Origin: Rhizobium sp. Root708
Lineage (GTDB): Bacteria; Pseudomonadota; Alphaproteobacteria; Rhizobiales; Rhizobiaceae
Reading direction: 5' to 3'
Assembly (NCBI RefSeq): GCF_001429725.1
Contig: NZ_LMHV01000007.1
Span: 1-64,000, forward strand
DNA length: 64,000 bases
Positions 35,569 to 45,294 of the stretch are shown piece after piece. A model generated the notes under the pieces. The model did not search any database. It was not told where the DNA came from and saw only the letters and a list, made by a program, of their open reading frames with translations. The translations under genes were made by a program, and so were the position numbers. The first letter of the stretch is position 1. Each line of letters starts with the position of its first letter.

Positions 35569-37203
35569 CTATTCCTTCAGAGTGCCGCCCGCAGCGACCA
35601 CCGCTTCGGGCGTATCGACGTCGAGATGCGCGCCATCTCCGATTTCAACGTCGATGACGGGAAGCCCGGAGCTTTCAATGATATGCCGCGCGCCAATATC
35701 GCCTTCGAGGTGCAGGACCGCATCCCGAAGCGCGCGTGGCAGGACAACCGGATTGCCACGCTTGCCACGGCTTACCGCTCTGACGATCGCATGTCCCCCA
35801 CAGCGGCGGAAAGCAGTGATGAGCAGATCCATGTCGCTTGAGGATACGTCGGGCATGTCCGCAAGCAGGACCAGAACGCCATCAGCTCGCGCCGCCTCCG
35901 ATGAAGCAAATCCGGCTCCGAGCGAGGAGGCCATCCCGGACGCAAAATCCGGATTGTGAACGAGAGCCACATCGAGCCCGTCTAGTTTCGCCTCTATTTC
36001 ATGCTGTCGATGACCAGTCACAACACTGACGGAAGCGGCACCGCTTTCAAGCGCGGCGAGCGCGCAACGCCGCACGAGGGGTATCCCCGCGAATTCAGCA
36101 AGCAGCTTGTGTGGTCCGCCCTCGCCCATCCGTCGCGCACGGCCTGCGGCCAGAACAACGGCAGCGACCGTGGTTTCCTTGACATCGGCGACCTGCGGCT
36201 CGCGCAACTGCGGCCGCGAACGAATCTCCATCAACAGACCTCCGACACCCATGCCGCTAATGTCCAGCGCGGTGATCGGCTCGCCGGCAAGAATGCGATT
36301 GAGTACCCAATCGAAACCATTCTCCTTGGGACTCCGCGCGCAACCCGGCGCGCCCACGACTGGAATATTCCCGACACGGCCCAGCACAAGCAGATTGCCG
36401 GGATCGACCGGCATGCCCACCTGGATCACCTCACCGCCTGCAAGACGTATCGCCTCGGGGATAACGTCGTGCGCGTCGATAACGGCAGAGGCGCCGAAGA
36501 CCACGATCATCCTGGGACCGGCACCGGCTCGCGATGCGGCATTCCGGATCGCACCCGCGACCGCATCCGCCCGGTGTGCCACCCGGTCCTCGCCAATCAA
36601 GCGGCTACCCGACGGCGCAAGGCGCTGTGCGAGTATACGAGCCGTCTTGTCCATGACAGCATGCTTCAGCGACGGAAGCTCCGTTGCAACCAGCCATACG
36701 GCATGCGCCTCGAACGGCTTGACCTCAAAGGCAGTCGCCGCCCGCAGGACGGCGCAGGCTTCATTGATCTTCTCACCGGCAACAGCAAGAGGAATGATCT
36801 TGAACGTCGCCACCATGTCGCCGGCTCGCACCGGCACATGGTCGTTCAAGCAAGCAAGCGTAATGCCCGGATCAACTCTGTTGACGCGATCGACGACATC
36901 TCGGCCGACCACGAAAAGCCCTTCTAAGGCGGAATAGACGTTCACTCGTCCGGTGGCCGCTTCCGAAAAGGTAAGATGATCCGGCTCTATCGCTTCGGCG
37001 AGCTTTTTTGCAGCAATATCCTCACCGAGGTCACCGTCTTCAAGCCGCGCGGCGATCACCGATCCAACTTTCGCCGCCTGAAGCTTCTCTATATCCTCGC
37101 CCGTCAACCGACGGCCCTTCGGGAAGCTTTGGCCAGCAAATCTGACGGAATGCGCGAGCACTACGCCTTCGGCGTCTGCGGTCGGGAACTCGCCGAACTT
37201 CAT
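35569..37203 (-). CDS. Fused molybdopterin-binding / MobA-MocA-like nucleotidyltransferase
   Basis: 544 residues from ATG 37203, which overlaps the xdhC stop (ATGA). Residues 1-335 form a molybdopterin-binding (MoeA/Mog-like) region with MIVVFGASAVIDAHDVIPEA and IPVVGAPGCARSPKENGFDW. Residues 345-544 are an NTP transferase with LAAGRARRMG (351-360), a lysine in GGPHKLLAEF and LADMPD (447-452), as in MocA, the CTP:molybdopterin cytidylyltransferase. The protein probably makes the cytosine dinucleotide form of the molybdenum cofactor used by xanthine-oxidase-family enzymes. The fusion is a recognised alphaproteobacterial arrangement. Confidence 0.88.
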   Translation of the reverse strand: MKFGEFPTADAEGVVLAHSVRFAGQSFPKGRRLTGEDIEKLQAAKVGSVIAARLEDGDLGEDIAAKKLAEAIEPDHLTFSEAATGRVNVYSALEGLFVVGRDVVDRVNRVDPGITLACLNDHVPVRAGDMVATFKIIPLAVAGEKINEACAVLRAATAFEVKPFEAHAVWLVATELPSLKHAVMDKTARILAQRLAPSGSRLIGEDRVAHRADAVAGAIRNAASRAGAGPRMIVVFGASAVIDAHDVIPEAIRLAGGEVIQVGMPVDPGNLLVLGRVGNIPVVGAPGCARSPKENGFDWVLNRILAGEPITALDISGMGVGGLLMEIRSRPQLREPQVADVKETTVAAVVLAAGRARRMGEGGPHKLLAEFAGIPLVRRCALAALESGAASVSVVTGHRQHEIEAKLDGLDVALVHNPDFASGMASSLGAGFASSEAARADGVLVLLADMPDVSSSDMDLLITAFRRCGGHAIVRAVSRGKRGNPVVLPRALRDAVLHLEGDIGARHIIESSGLPVIDVEIGDGAHLDVDTPEAVVAAGGTLKE

Positions 37204-38219
37204 AGCCGAACGCTTTCCCCGGCCACGATCGCGCGCGACCTCAGCGACTGAACGACCTCCGCCAGGATCGCCACGGCGATCTCCGCCGGGTTGGATGCGC
37301 CGATATTGAGCCCGATCGGCGCATGGATCCCTGCAAGCACGGCGTCGTCGAAACCCTCGGCCCGAAGCCGCTCGAGCCGCGAGGAATGCGTCTTGCGGCT
37401 TCCGAGCGCCCCGACATAAAAACAACCCGTTCTCAAAGCCTCGGCAATCGCGAAGTCATCGATCTTGGGATCGTGCGTCACCGCAACCAGCGCGGTGTAG
37501 CGATCAAGAGGCCGCTCCTTCAGCACATCGATCGGCCAGTCGGCGGCGAGTTCGACGTCCGAGAAGCGATCCGGCGTGGCAAACGCCGTTCGCGGATCGA
37601 TGATCCTGACATCGAAGCCCGCGAACTTTGCCATCGGCGCAAGCACCTGGCTGATATGAACCGCGCCAATGGCGACAATCTCGGGAGGCGGCAAATAGAC
37701 ATTGAGAAAGAATGTCTTGCCGTTGTGTTCGACCAAGGCTGATTTCCCGGATCGAAATGCTCCGTCCAGAACTGCGCCAAGCGCTGGCGCCACCTCTTGT
37801 CCTTCTGCCGCGATGTAGGCCCTGCCGTCGTCGAGCGACGTTATCAGGGCCACGGCCTCGCGCCGTTTGCGACAGTCGTTCAGCCGCTCGATATCGAAAT
37901 TCAAGCTCTCGACATGAACCCGAATGCGCCCTCCGCAAGAAAGCCCAACGCGCCACGCAGTTTCATCGGCAACCCCGAACTCCAGGGTCTTTGCCGCCCC
38001 GTCAGCGATCACATCCAGGGCCTCGGCGATAACGGCGCCTTCGACACAGCCTCCCGATACCGACCCCTCGAAATTTCCCGCGCCGTCGATCACAAGATGG
38101 CTGCCGACCGGCCGCGGGGCAGATCCCCAAGTTTCTATGACCGTTGCGATCGCAACCTCGCGGCCGGCCTTCTTCCACGCCTCCGCGATTGCCAATGGGT
38201 GCAACAGACCTTCGCTCAT
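37200..38219 (-). CDS. XdhC/CoxI family molybdenum cofactor maturation protein
   Basis: 339 residues. The N-terminal XdhC/CoxI domain shows ATVIETWGSAPRPVGSHLVI and SVSGGCVEGAVI with the conserved cysteine, and the C-terminal Rossmann domain shows AIGAVHISQVLAPMA and VAVTHDPKIDD, then GALGSRKTHSSRLERLRAEG. XdhC binds the cofactor, helps sulfurate it, and inserts it into xanthine-dehydrogenase-like apoenzymes. Its ATG overlaps the stop of the VWA gene and its stop overlaps the next start, so expression is coupled on both sides. Confidence 0.93.
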   Translation of the reverse strand: MSEGLLHPLAIAEAWKKAGREVAIATVIETWGSAPRPVGSHLVIDGAGNFEGSVSGGCVEGAVIAEALDVIADGAAKTLEFGVADETAWRVGLSCGGRIRVHVESLNFDIERLNDCRKRREAVALITSLDDGRAYIAAEGQEVAPALGAVLDGAFRSGKSALVEHNGKTFFLNVYLPPPEIVAIGAVHISQVLAPMAKFAGFDVRIIDPRTAFATPDRFSDVELAADWPIDVLKERPLDRYTALVAVTHDPKIDDFAIAEALRTGCFYVGALGSRKTHSSRLERLRAEGFDDAVLAGIHAPIGLNIGASNPAEIAVAILAEVVQSLRSRAIVAGESVRL

Positions 38220-39475
38220 GGCTGGCCCTTCATTCGAACGAGAAATCGCCGCGGATCGTAAGCAGCCGAGCGGCTCTCGCCAAGGGCCGCCGCGAGATCG
38301 GCAAGCGACGAGAGATTGTGAACCGGCCGGAATTCATCGACATGGGGCAACATCGCTCTCACGCCCCGGGCTCGCGGTTCGAAGCCATCGAAACGAAGCA
38401 GTGGGTTGAGCCAGATCAGCCGTCGACAGGATCGATGCAGCCGGTCCATCTCCGCCGCGAGGAGCTCGGTCCCCTCCCGCTCTAGGCCATCGGTGATCAG
38501 CAAGACGACCGCGCCCTGGCCAAGCACGCGTCGCGCCCAGAGCCTGTTGAATTCCTTGAGCGTCTCGCCGATGCGCGTCCCGCCAGACCAGTCCCTGACG
38601 GCCGCCGCGCATTCGTCCATCGCCTCGTCAGAATCCTTGTGACGCATCTGGCGCGTGACATTCGTCAATCGCGTCCCGAACAGGAACGTATGCACCCGCC
38701 GCCGCTTCTCGCTCAGCACGTGCATGAAGTGCAAAAAAATCCGGGTGTACTGGCTCATCGAGCCGGAGATATCCGCCAGCACCACCAGTGGCGGCTGGAT
38801 CTCCCTGATCTCCCGGTATCGCGGCAAAATGAGCGCACCGCCGCTGCGCAGGCTCGCGCGCATGGTGCCGCGAGGGTCGACATGCGCATGTATGTGCGAC
38901 GGCCAGAACCGTCGTGTCCGGACACGATCGTCAGGCAAGGTCAGGCTGGCGAGCGCCTTCTTCGCTGCGGCGATCTCGGTCACCGACATCTGCGCAAAGT
39001 CCATTCTCCTGAAGACTTCGCTGCCCGACATCGTGAACCGGGCATCGATCTCTATCGCGGGATCTTCGCGCGGAAGTCGCTTATCAGGCCGATCCCCAAG
39101 CAAGGCATCGCTGGCGCGGCTCTCGCCCGGCCGCGCCTTTTCCTTCTGCTGCGGCATAGCCCGTGGCGACATCATCGCGATCATCTTCTCGACGAGGTCG
39201 CGGGATCGCCAGAACAGCCGGAAAGCCTCGTCGAAGACGGCTTTGTCCTCATGCCGCTTCACGAAGACGGCAAAGAGCGCCGAATGGAACTCCTCTCGCG
39301 AGCCGATACCGATTGCATCGACCGCCTCGATCGCATCCGCGATGGCACCCGGACCTATCTTCAACCCCGCCTTGCGCAACGTCCGACCGAAAAGAACGAT
39401 GTTATCAGCGAAGCGCCCACCAGCCACTGGCGGCGAAGTCTGCACAATAGCGTCCCGCTGTTCAAATCCTTGCAT
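38216..39475 (-). CDS. VWA domain protein, CoxE-like
   Basis: 419 residues. The N-terminal half is helical; the C-terminal half (about 225-415) is a von Willebrand A domain with the metal-ion-dependent adhesion site DISGS (235-239) in VVLADISGSMSQYTR and later GTRIGETL and LITDGLEREG. CoxE-type proteins act with the CoxD MoxR ATPase in building the [CuSMoO2] site of carbon monoxide dehydrogenase. It starts 2 bases after the MoxR gene and is coupled to xdhC. Confidence 0.9.
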   Translation of the reverse strand: MQGFEQRDAIVQTSPPVAGGRFADNIVLFGRTLRKAGLKIGPGAIADAIEAVDAIGIGSREEFHSALFAVFVKRHEDKAVFDEAFRLFWRSRDLVEKMIAMMSPRAMPQQKEKARPGESRASDALLGDRPDKRLPREDPAIEIDARFTMSGSEVFRRMDFAQMSVTEIAAAKKALASLTLPDDRVRTRRFWPSHIHAHVDPRGTMRASLRSGGALILPRYREIREIQPPLVVLADISGSMSQYTRIFLHFMHVLSEKRRRVHTFLFGTRLTNVTRQMRHKDSDEAMDECAAAVRDWSGGTRIGETLKEFNRLWARRVLGQGAVVLLITDGLEREGTELLAAEMDRLHRSCRRLIWLNPLLRFDGFEPRARGVRAMLPHVDEFRPVHNLSSLADLAAALGESRSAAYDPRRFLVRMKGQP

Positions 39476-39477
39476 TG

Positions 39478-40398
39478 CTATCCTGCTGCCTGCAGCTCGC
39501 GCCTTACCTCGTCGAGCACCTTCGTCCCTTCGCCGCCTGTGATCCTGGCGATATCGTCCTGATATTTGAGGAGTGCGCCGAGCGTGTCCGAAATCGTCTC
39601 CGGATCAAGCGCCAGCCGGTCCAGTTCGGTCAAGGCCGTTGCCCAATCGATGGTCTCCGCGACGCCGGGATTCTTGAAGAGATCGAGTGTCCGCAACTTC
39701 TGAACATAGGCGACGATCTGTTCCGATAGAGCTGCGTCGCACCCCGGAACCTTCCGCCTGATGATCTCGAGTTCCTGTGCGGCTGCGGGATAGTCGACCC
39801 AATGATAGAGGCATCGACGCTTCAGCGCGTCATGAACCTCACGCGTGCGGTTGGTCGTGATGATGACGATCGGGGGCTCGGTCGCTTTGATCGTTCCGAG
39901 TTCCGGGATGGTGACCTGAAAATCGGAGAGCACTTCCAACAGAAAGGCTTCGAAGGCCTCGTCCGTCCGGTCGAGCTCGTCGATGAGGAAGACCGGCGCC
40001 TTTCCAGCAACCGACGACAACGCCTGCAGGACCGGTCGCCTGATCAGATAGCGCTCTGAAAAGATATCGGATTCAATACGGCTTCGATCGGTTGTCCCCG
40101 AGGCCTCGGCAAGGCGGATTTCCAGCATCTGTGCCGGATAGTTCCATTCATAGACCGCGGACGCAATGTCGAGGCCCTCGTAGCATTGCAGCCGGATGAG
40201 CGGTCGGTCCAGCGCACTCGCGAGGACCTTGGCGATCTCGGTCTTGCCGACACCCGCCTCTCCCTCCAGGAAGAGCGGACGCTTCATCTTGAGCGCGAGG
40301 AAGATAACGGTCGCGAGCGGTCGCCCGGCGAGATAATTCTGATCGCCCAGCAACCTGATCGTATCGTCAATGGACGACGGCAGTAGCGGATCCGGCAT
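39478..40398 (-). CDS. MoxR family AAA+ ATPase, CoxD-like
   Basis: 306 residues from ATG 40398, with GGGAG 5 bases upstream; the in-frame GTG 6 bases earlier is less likely. Walker A GEAGVGKT (46-53), Walker B VFLIDELDRTDE, and the sensor 1 stretch VIITTNRTREVHDALKRR are present. MoxR ATPases pair with VWA proteins as metallochaperones or chelatases; next to xdhC the expected job is finishing a molybdenum enzyme active site. Confidence 0.92.
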   Translation of the reverse strand: MPDPLLPSSIDDTIRLLGDQNYLAGRPLATVIFLALKMKRPLFLEGEAGVGKTEIAKVLASALDRPLIRLQCYEGLDIASAVYEWNYPAQMLEIRLAEASGTTDRSRIESDIFSERYLIRRPVLQALSSVAGKAPVFLIDELDRTDEAFEAFLLEVLSDFQVTIPELGTIKATEPPIVIITTNRTREVHDALKRRCLYHWVDYPAAAQELEIIRRKVPGCDAALSEQIVAYVQKLRTLDLFKNPGVAETIDWATALTELDRLALDPETISDTLGALLKYQDDIARITGGEGTKVLDEVRRELQAAG

Positions 40399-40419
40399 GC
40401 GCACTCCCTTTTAGGGAAG

Positions 40420-40920
40420 TTATAGCGCGTGATAGTCCCGGTTCATATAGAGCAAGGCCGGCTTTTGTTCATCGAACCTGACAGCCAGCACTTCACCGAA
40501 GATGATGTGATGGGTCGTCATCTCCTTGATCTCCGTCACCCGGCAATCGAACGCCGCCAGCGCGTCGCTCAATATGGGGGCGCCTGTCACCAGCGTGTCG
40601 AACTTGCCGGTGGCGAACCGTTCCTCGTTGGTGAATTGTGTACGGCCAGAAAAGGCATCCGCAAGCGCCTGATGATGCGCGCCCAGCGTGTTCAAAGCGA
40701 AGATTCCGCTGCTGAAGAAAATCTCGTTCTTAGGATTGCTGTTGTTCAGGCAGACCAGAACGGTCGCTGGATTGTCCGAAACGGAGCAAGCTGCCGTGAT
40801 CGTGACGCCTCGTCTTTGGTCACCGGAGGCGGTGGTAACAAGCTGCACATGTCCGCCAAAACGGCTCATTGCGTCTCGGTAAAGGCGGGGATCGATCGGT
40901 TGCTTGTTCAACAAGTGCAT
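40420..40920 (-). CDS. Flavin reductase family protein
   Basis: 166 residues forming an FMN-binding split barrel. Conserved pieces are YRDAMSRFGGHVQLVTTA, GVTITAACSVSDNPATVLVC and FALNTLGAHHQALADAFSG, with HHIIFGEVLAVRF toward the C-terminus. Such proteins deliver reduced flavin to a partner monooxygenase or act on their own. It lies 21 bases upstream of the MoxR gene and probably opens the operon. No monooxygenase partner is nearby. Confidence 0.85.
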   Translation of the reverse strand: MHLLNKQPIDPRLYRDAMSRFGGHVQLVTTASGDQRRGVTITAACSVSDNPATVLVCLNNSNPKNEIFFSSGIFALNTLGAHHQALADAFSGRTQFTNEERFATGKFDTLVTGAPILSDALAAFDCRVTEIKEMTTHHIIFGEVLAVRFDEQKPALLYMNRDYHAL

Positions 40921-41087
40921 TCTCCATCCGGCAGCGCCGGCCTATATATGTCCCTGCTACTATGACGACGATCCGTTACCTTTTCTACAAACATCAAGCG
41001 AAAACCTGACAATTCGTGCGTTTTTCTTTGACGATTGGGCACGGACGGATAAAAGAACATGAAAAAGGTCAGGGGCGTGTAAGTTTT

Positions 41088-42170
41088 ATGAATATCTTGC
41101 GTGGCTTAGGATTTCTCCCGCTGCTGCTTATCGCGGCCGGGGAAAGCCATGCGGCGGGTCTCACGATCGGCGTTGTCGCACCGCAAGAAGGCAATTTCGC
41201 CAATCTTGGCGCCCAGATTTTCGCCGGCGCAGAAGGCAAGATCCGGCAGAACGGCGACACCATCGTTCGCGTCCCGGAAAATTGCGAAGAGAACAGCGGC
41301 GGCTCGGTCGCCGATGCGCTGATCGCAGCAAAAGTCCAGATCGCTGTCGGCTTTCTCTGCTCAGAGACCCTTGAGGGTGCTCTTCCTAAGCTGAAGGATG
41401 CAAACATACCGGCGATATCAGTCTCGGTACGGTCCCGCATTCTCATGGAAGACGCGCTGAAGAATGGTTGGCCGTTCTATCGCCTTGCACCGAGCGACCG
41501 CGCCGAGGCCGCCAAGATTATCGAGGTCATCCTGCGCGACTGGTCCGCGGAGCCCATCGCCCTGGTCGAAGACGGCACGATCCACGGCCGCGAGCTTACC
41601 GAAGCGGTTCGCAACGCCCTGGAGGAAAAGGGCCTCAAGCCGGTCTTCACCGACACCTATCGTCCCGGCCAGGAGCAGCAGATCGGGCTCGTTCGCCGCC
41701 TGAAAAGAGCCGGCGCCACCAAGGTTTTCGTCGGTGGCGATCGCGCCGATATCACCATACTCGCCCGCGATGCCGCAGCCGAAAAGATCCCGTTGACGCT
41801 GATGGGTGGCGACGCCATGCGGGCCGCCGACCAGCCCTTGCCGCTTGCCGATGGTGTTCTAGCCGTTGCGTTGCCGGAATACGCAGCGCGCCCCGAAGCC
41901 GCCGCCGTGGTCGCGACGCTGCGCGCGGCCGGCGCCGAACCGGAGGGCTACACCCTGCCCGCTTACGCGGCAACCGAGGTTGCCATCAAGGCGGCACAGG
42001 ATGCCGGCGGTGACGAGCGCCCGATCGCCCAGCATCTCGGCGGCATGCCATTCGATACCGTCGTCGGACCTGTTTCGTTCGACGCCGGACACGAGTTGAC
42101 CGACAATCCCTATCAGCTTCAGCAATGGCGCAGCGGCATGTTTGTGCCTGCGGCTCCACCGGCTGAATGA
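41088..42170 (+). CDS. Periplasmic branched-chain amino-acid-type binding protein
   Basis: 360 residues from ATG 41088; an upstream frame from 41016 is without a signal peptide and is rejected. A signal peptide ends near SHA/AG (residue 22). The mature part is a type I periplasmic binding fold (Leu/Ile/Val-binding protein-like) with [18 protein letters not shown] at the start and [18 protein letters not shown] in the middle. No permease or ATPase genes accompany it, so it is either an orphan receptor or served by a distant transporter. It is divergent from the flavin reductase operon. Confidence 0.8.
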   Translation: MNILRGLGFLPLLLIAAGESHAAGLTIGVVAPQEGNFANLGAQIFAGAEGKIRQNGDTIVRVPENCEENSGGSVADALIAAKVQIAVGFLCSETLEGALPKLKDANIPAISVSVRSRILMEDALKNGWPFYRLAPSDRAEAAKIIEVILRDWSAEPIALVEDGTIHGRELTEAVRNALEEKGLKPVFTDTYRPGQEQQIGLVRRLKRAGATKVFVGGDRADITILARDAAAEKIPLTLMGGDAMRAADQPLPLADGVLAVALPEYAARPEAAAVVATLRAAGAEPEGYTLPAYAATEVAIKAAQDAGGDERPIAQHLGGMPFDTVVGPVSFDAGHELTDNPYQLQQWRSGMFVPAAPPAE

Positions 42171-42205
42171 CGCTGCCCGCGACAGGGCACCAATGGAGAG
42201 ACGAC

Positions 42206-42883
42206 ATGACCAAGCCCATCCGAATTGCTCCTTCCGTACTTGCGGCGGATTTCGCAAAACTCGGCCAGGAAGTCCGCGATGTGACCGCCGCCGGCGCCGA
42301 CTGGATCCATCTTGATGTCATGGATGGACACTTCGTTCCGAATATTTCTTTCGGACCGGATGTCATCAAGTCGTTGCGCTCCTATACCGATGCCACATTC
42401 GATTGCCATTTGATGATCGCACCGGTCGATCCCTATCTCGAAGCCTTCGCCAAGGCCGGTTGCGATCGGATCACCGTACATGCAGAGGCCGGTCCGCATC
42501 TCCATCGATCGCTGCAGACGATCCGTAACCTCGGCAAGAAGGTCGGCGTGACGCTCAACCCGGCAACGCCGTTGTCGGTGATAGAGAACGTCCTCGACGA
42601 TATCGACCTCATTCTCATCATGTCGGTAAACCCCGGCTTCGGCGGCCAGAAGTTCATTCCGGCAATGACGGACAAGATCGCGGCGGCAAAGGCTCTGATC
42701 GGTGACAGGCCGATCGATCTCGAGGTGGATGGTGGCGTGACGATCGAGACCGCCGCGATGATCGGCAAGGCAGGCGCGGACGTTCTCGTTGCCGGCTCGG
42801 CGATCTTCAAGGGAGGCTCGGTTGAAGCCTACAAGGCGACGATCGCCGCCCTTCGAGACGCCGCGTCGGGACTACAGGCCTGA
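42206..42883 (+). CDS. rpe: Ribulose-phosphate 3-epimerase
   Basis: 225 residues from ATG 42206, preceded by GGAGAGA. It interconverts ribulose-5-phosphate and xylulose-5-phosphate in the pentose phosphate pathway. The family signature [20 protein letters not shown] and the catalytic aspartate segment LEVDGGV are present, with [13 protein letters not shown] for the phosphate loop. The closing VAGSAIFKG is also typical. The last codon and stop overlap a CTG that may start the next gene. Confidence 0.96.
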   Translation: MTKPIRIAPSVLAADFAKLGQEVRDVTAAGADWIHLDVMDGHFVPNISFGPDVIKSLRSYTDATFDCHLMIAPVDPYLEAFAKAGCDRITVHAEAGPHLHRSLQTIRNLGKKVGVTLNPATPLSVIENVLDDIDLILIMSVNPGFGGQKFIPAMTDKIAAAKALIGDRPIDLEVDGGVTIETAAMIGKAGADVLVAGSAIFKGGSVEAYKATIAALRDAASGLQA

Positions 42884-43389
42884 GCGAGGATGCCAAACCT
42901 CTGCCGGGACGACTGAGGGCCGCCCTGCCGCCCTATTCCGACCTGCTGCTCGGCGCCATTCTCTGGGCGTGCCAGATGTTGCTCTCGGCCGGACTGGCGC
43001 TCTATATCCGCAACAGGCTTGAAACGAGCCACAGCGTCGAGCTGGCGGCGCTCTATTTTTTCGGAGCACTCCTGGCTTGGCCGCTTGCGCTTCCCTGCGC
43101 CCGGTTCATTGCCTATCGGCGGCGCGTCGAGACGCGCTTCGCAGCTTTCTTCCTGTCGCTTGCTGCCTTCACGATCCTGATGACCGCGTTTCTGTTCGCG
43201 ATGGACTATCGGGTGTTCTATTCTCAATGGCATGCGCCGTTCGGCAGCGTGACCTGGGTTTTCCAGTTCGTATTCACCGGCGCCAGCGCGGTCTATCAGT
43301 TCTCTGTACTGGGCCTGCGGCTGTTCATGCCCCTTGGTTTGCTGTGCCTGTTCGGCACGAGTTTCATCCTTGCCAAACGCATGCGTTGA
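42880..43389 (+). CDS. Membrane protein of unknown function, probable CTG start
   Basis: 169 residues if read from CTG 42880, which overlaps the rpe stop (CTGA). The frame has no ATG, GTG or TTG before ATG 42976, yet starting there would cut the first predicted helix ([20 protein letters not shown]) in half. Three or four hydrophobic helices follow, separated by charged loops ([13 protein letters not shown]). No family is recognised. A CTG start would couple it to rpe as other overlaps here do. Confidence 0.6.
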   Translation: MSEDAKPLPGRLRAALPPYSDLLLGAILWACQMLLSAGLALYIRNRLETSHSVELAALYFFGALLAWPLALPCARFIAYRRRVETRFAAFFLSLAAFTILMTAFLFAMDYRVFYSQWHAPFGSVTWVFQFVFTGASAVYQFSVLGLRLFMPLGLLCLFGTSFILAKRMR

Positions 43390-43451
43390 GATTGCCGCCC
43401 GTCTTTGCTACAGGGGCGCCAGCATTCCATCAGAACGAAAGCAGGAAGCCC

Positions 43452-44759
43452 ATGATCCCGCGCTATTCCAGACCAGAAATGGTCGCCATCTGGTCGCCCG
43501 AAACCAAGTTTCGCATTTGGTTCGAGATCGAGGCCTATGCCTGCGATGCGCTGGCTGACATCGGTGTCATCCCGAAATCCGCTGCCGCGACCATCTGGGA
43601 AAAGGGCGGCGCTGCCCAGTTCGACGTTGCCCGGATCGACGAGATCGAAGCCGTTACCAAGCATGACGTCATCGCCTTCCTGACTCATCTGGCCGAGTTC
43701 GTCGGCCCCGACAGCCGCTTCATCCACCAGGGCATGACGTCATCGGACGTTCTCGACACGACGCTGAACATCCAGCTCGTGCGCGCCGCCGATCTTCTCC
43801 TCGCCGATCTCGACCGCGTGCTCGCGGCGCTGAAGAAGCGCGCGTTTGAACACAAGGACACGGTGCGCATCGGCCGCAGCCATGGCATCCATGCCGAACC
43901 GACGACGATGGGCCTGACCTTCGCTCGTTTCTACGCCGAGATGGAACGCAACCGCACCCGCCTCGTCAACGCCCGCGCCGAGATCGCGACCGGCGCTATC
44001 TCGGGTGCCGTCGGCACCTTCGCCAACATCGACCCGTCGGTCGAGGAACACGTCTGCGCCAAGCTCGGCCTCATCCCTGAGCCCGTTTCCACTCAGGTCA
44101 TCCCGCGCGACCGTCACGCGATGTTCTTCGCGACGCTCGGCGTCATCGCCTCGTCGATCGAGAATGTCGCGATCGAAATCCGCCACATGCAGCGCACCGA
44201 AGTCCTGGAAGCCGAGGAATTCTTCTCGCCCGGCCAGAAGGGTTCGTCGGCCATGCCGCACAAGCGCAACCCGGTTCTGACGGAAAACCTGACCGGCCTC
44301 GCCCGCCTCGTGCGGATGTCGGTCACGCCGGCGATGGAAAACGTCGCCTTGTGGCACGAGCGCGATATCTCGCACTCCTCAGTCGAGCGCGCTATCTGCC
44401 CCGACACCACGATCACGCTCGACTTCGCGCTGAACCGTCTGGCCGGCGTCATCGAGAAGCTGGTGATCTATCCCGAAAACATGCTCGCCAACATGAACAA
44501 GTTTCGCGGCCTCATCATGAGCCAGCGCGTCCTTCTGGCGCTCACGCAGGCCGGCGTATCGCGCGAGGACAGCTACCGGCTGGTTCAGCGCAACGCCATG
44601 AAGGTTTGGGAACAGGGCAAGGATTTCCTTGAGGAATTGCTAGCCGACGCGGAAGTCCGTGCGGCGCTGCCCGAAGAGGAAATTCGCGAAAAATTCGACC
44701 TCGGCTACCACACGAAACACGTCGACACGATTTTCCGTCGGGTGTTCGGCAACGCCTAA
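43452..44759 (+). CDS. purB: Adenylosuccinate lyase
   Basis: 435 residues from ATG 43452, with AGGA 6 bases upstream. It acts twice in purine synthesis, splitting fumarate from SAICAR and from adenylosuccinate. The family signature GSSAMPHKRNP, the catalytic histidine segment TSSDVLDTTLNIQ and GRSHGIHAEPTT, and the end QGKDFLEELLAD are clear. The N-terminus MIPRYSRPEMVAIWSPETKF is that of the bacterial/alphaproteobacterial type. A terminator follows. Confidence 0.97.
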   Translation: MIPRYSRPEMVAIWSPETKFRIWFEIEAYACDALADIGVIPKSAAATIWEKGGAAQFDVARIDEIEAVTKHDVIAFLTHLAEFVGPDSRFIHQGMTSSDVLDTTLNIQLVRAADLLLADLDRVLAALKKRAFEHKDTVRIGRSHGIHAEPTTMGLTFARFYAEMERNRTRLVNARAEIATGAISGAVGTFANIDPSVEEHVCAKLGLIPEPVSTQVIPRDRHAMFFATLGVIASSIENVAIEIRHMQRTEVLEAEEFFSPGQKGSSAMPHKRNPVLTENLTGLARLVRMSVTPAMENVALWHERDISHSSVERAICPDTTITLDFALNRLAGVIEKLVIYPENMLANMNKFRGLIMSQRVLLALTQAGVSREDSYRLVQRNAMKVWEQGKDFLEELLADAEVRAALPEEEIREKFDLGYHTKHVDTIFRRVFGNA

Positions 44760-44767
44760 CGAAACGA

Positions 44768-45220
44768 TCAGGACGGCGCCTTCTCGGGCGCCGTCCTTCT
44801 TTTCCGCTTTATCTGCGGTGGCGACGTCTGCTGCTGCTCCGTGTTCTCCGCGATATCGGCCCTGCGCCCTTTGGCTGCCTTGGCGACAAGCCGGTCCAGG
44901 TGCTTCAAATCCTCCTCGTCGAGATGTTCGATGCCGATGAAGCGATTTTCCGCATGGCTGGTCAGAATGAGCTCGTCGAGCTTTGCCTGTATGGCCCGGG
45001 TGTCGCGGCTCTGCGCGTTCTGAAGAACGAAGACCATCAGGAACGTCACGATCGTCGTTCCGGTATTGATGACGAGCTGCCACGTTTCCGAGAAATCGAA
45101 CAGCGGCCCGGTAAGAGCCCACGCCACCACCAGAACGACGGCTAACACGAAGGTCAGAGGCTTGCCGGTCCACGCGGATGCGGCGGTCGCGAAGCGAGCG
45201 AAGATATGCTTGCCAGCCAT
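44768..45220 (-). CDS. Low-affinity iron permease family protein
   Basis: 150 residues with two predicted helices near residues 22-60. The pattern WTGKPLTFVLAVVLVVAWAL, then TWQLVINTGTTIVTFLMVFV and QNAQSRDTRAIQAKLDELI is that of the low-affinity Fe/Cu permease family. Bacterial members' function is poorly tested. The C-terminal basic tail is encoded in the stem of the purB terminator. Confidence 0.85.
   Translation of the reverse strand: MAGKHIFARFATAASAWTGKPLTFVLAVVLVVAWALTGPLFDFSETWQLVINTGTTIVTFLMVFVLQNAQSRDTRAIQAKLDELILTSHAENRFIGIEHLDEEDLKHLDRLVAKAAKGRRADIAENTEQQQTSPPQIKRKRRTAPEKAPS
44771..44804. terminator. Terminator of purB, overlapping the end of the convergent gene
   Basis: GGACGGCGCC (44771-44780) and GGCGCCGTCC (44787-44796) form a perfect 10-bp stem with a 6-base loop followed by TTCTTTT. 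It lies 11 bases after the purB stop and inside the last codons of the iron permease gene, so it may act in one direction only. Confidence 0.85.
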
Positions 45221-45294
45221 GAAATACCTCCCTCGAAGCCTGCTGGAAGCAAACTCCGAAAGAGGCTGTCAGTTCCATGCCACCGGCTGAGTAT

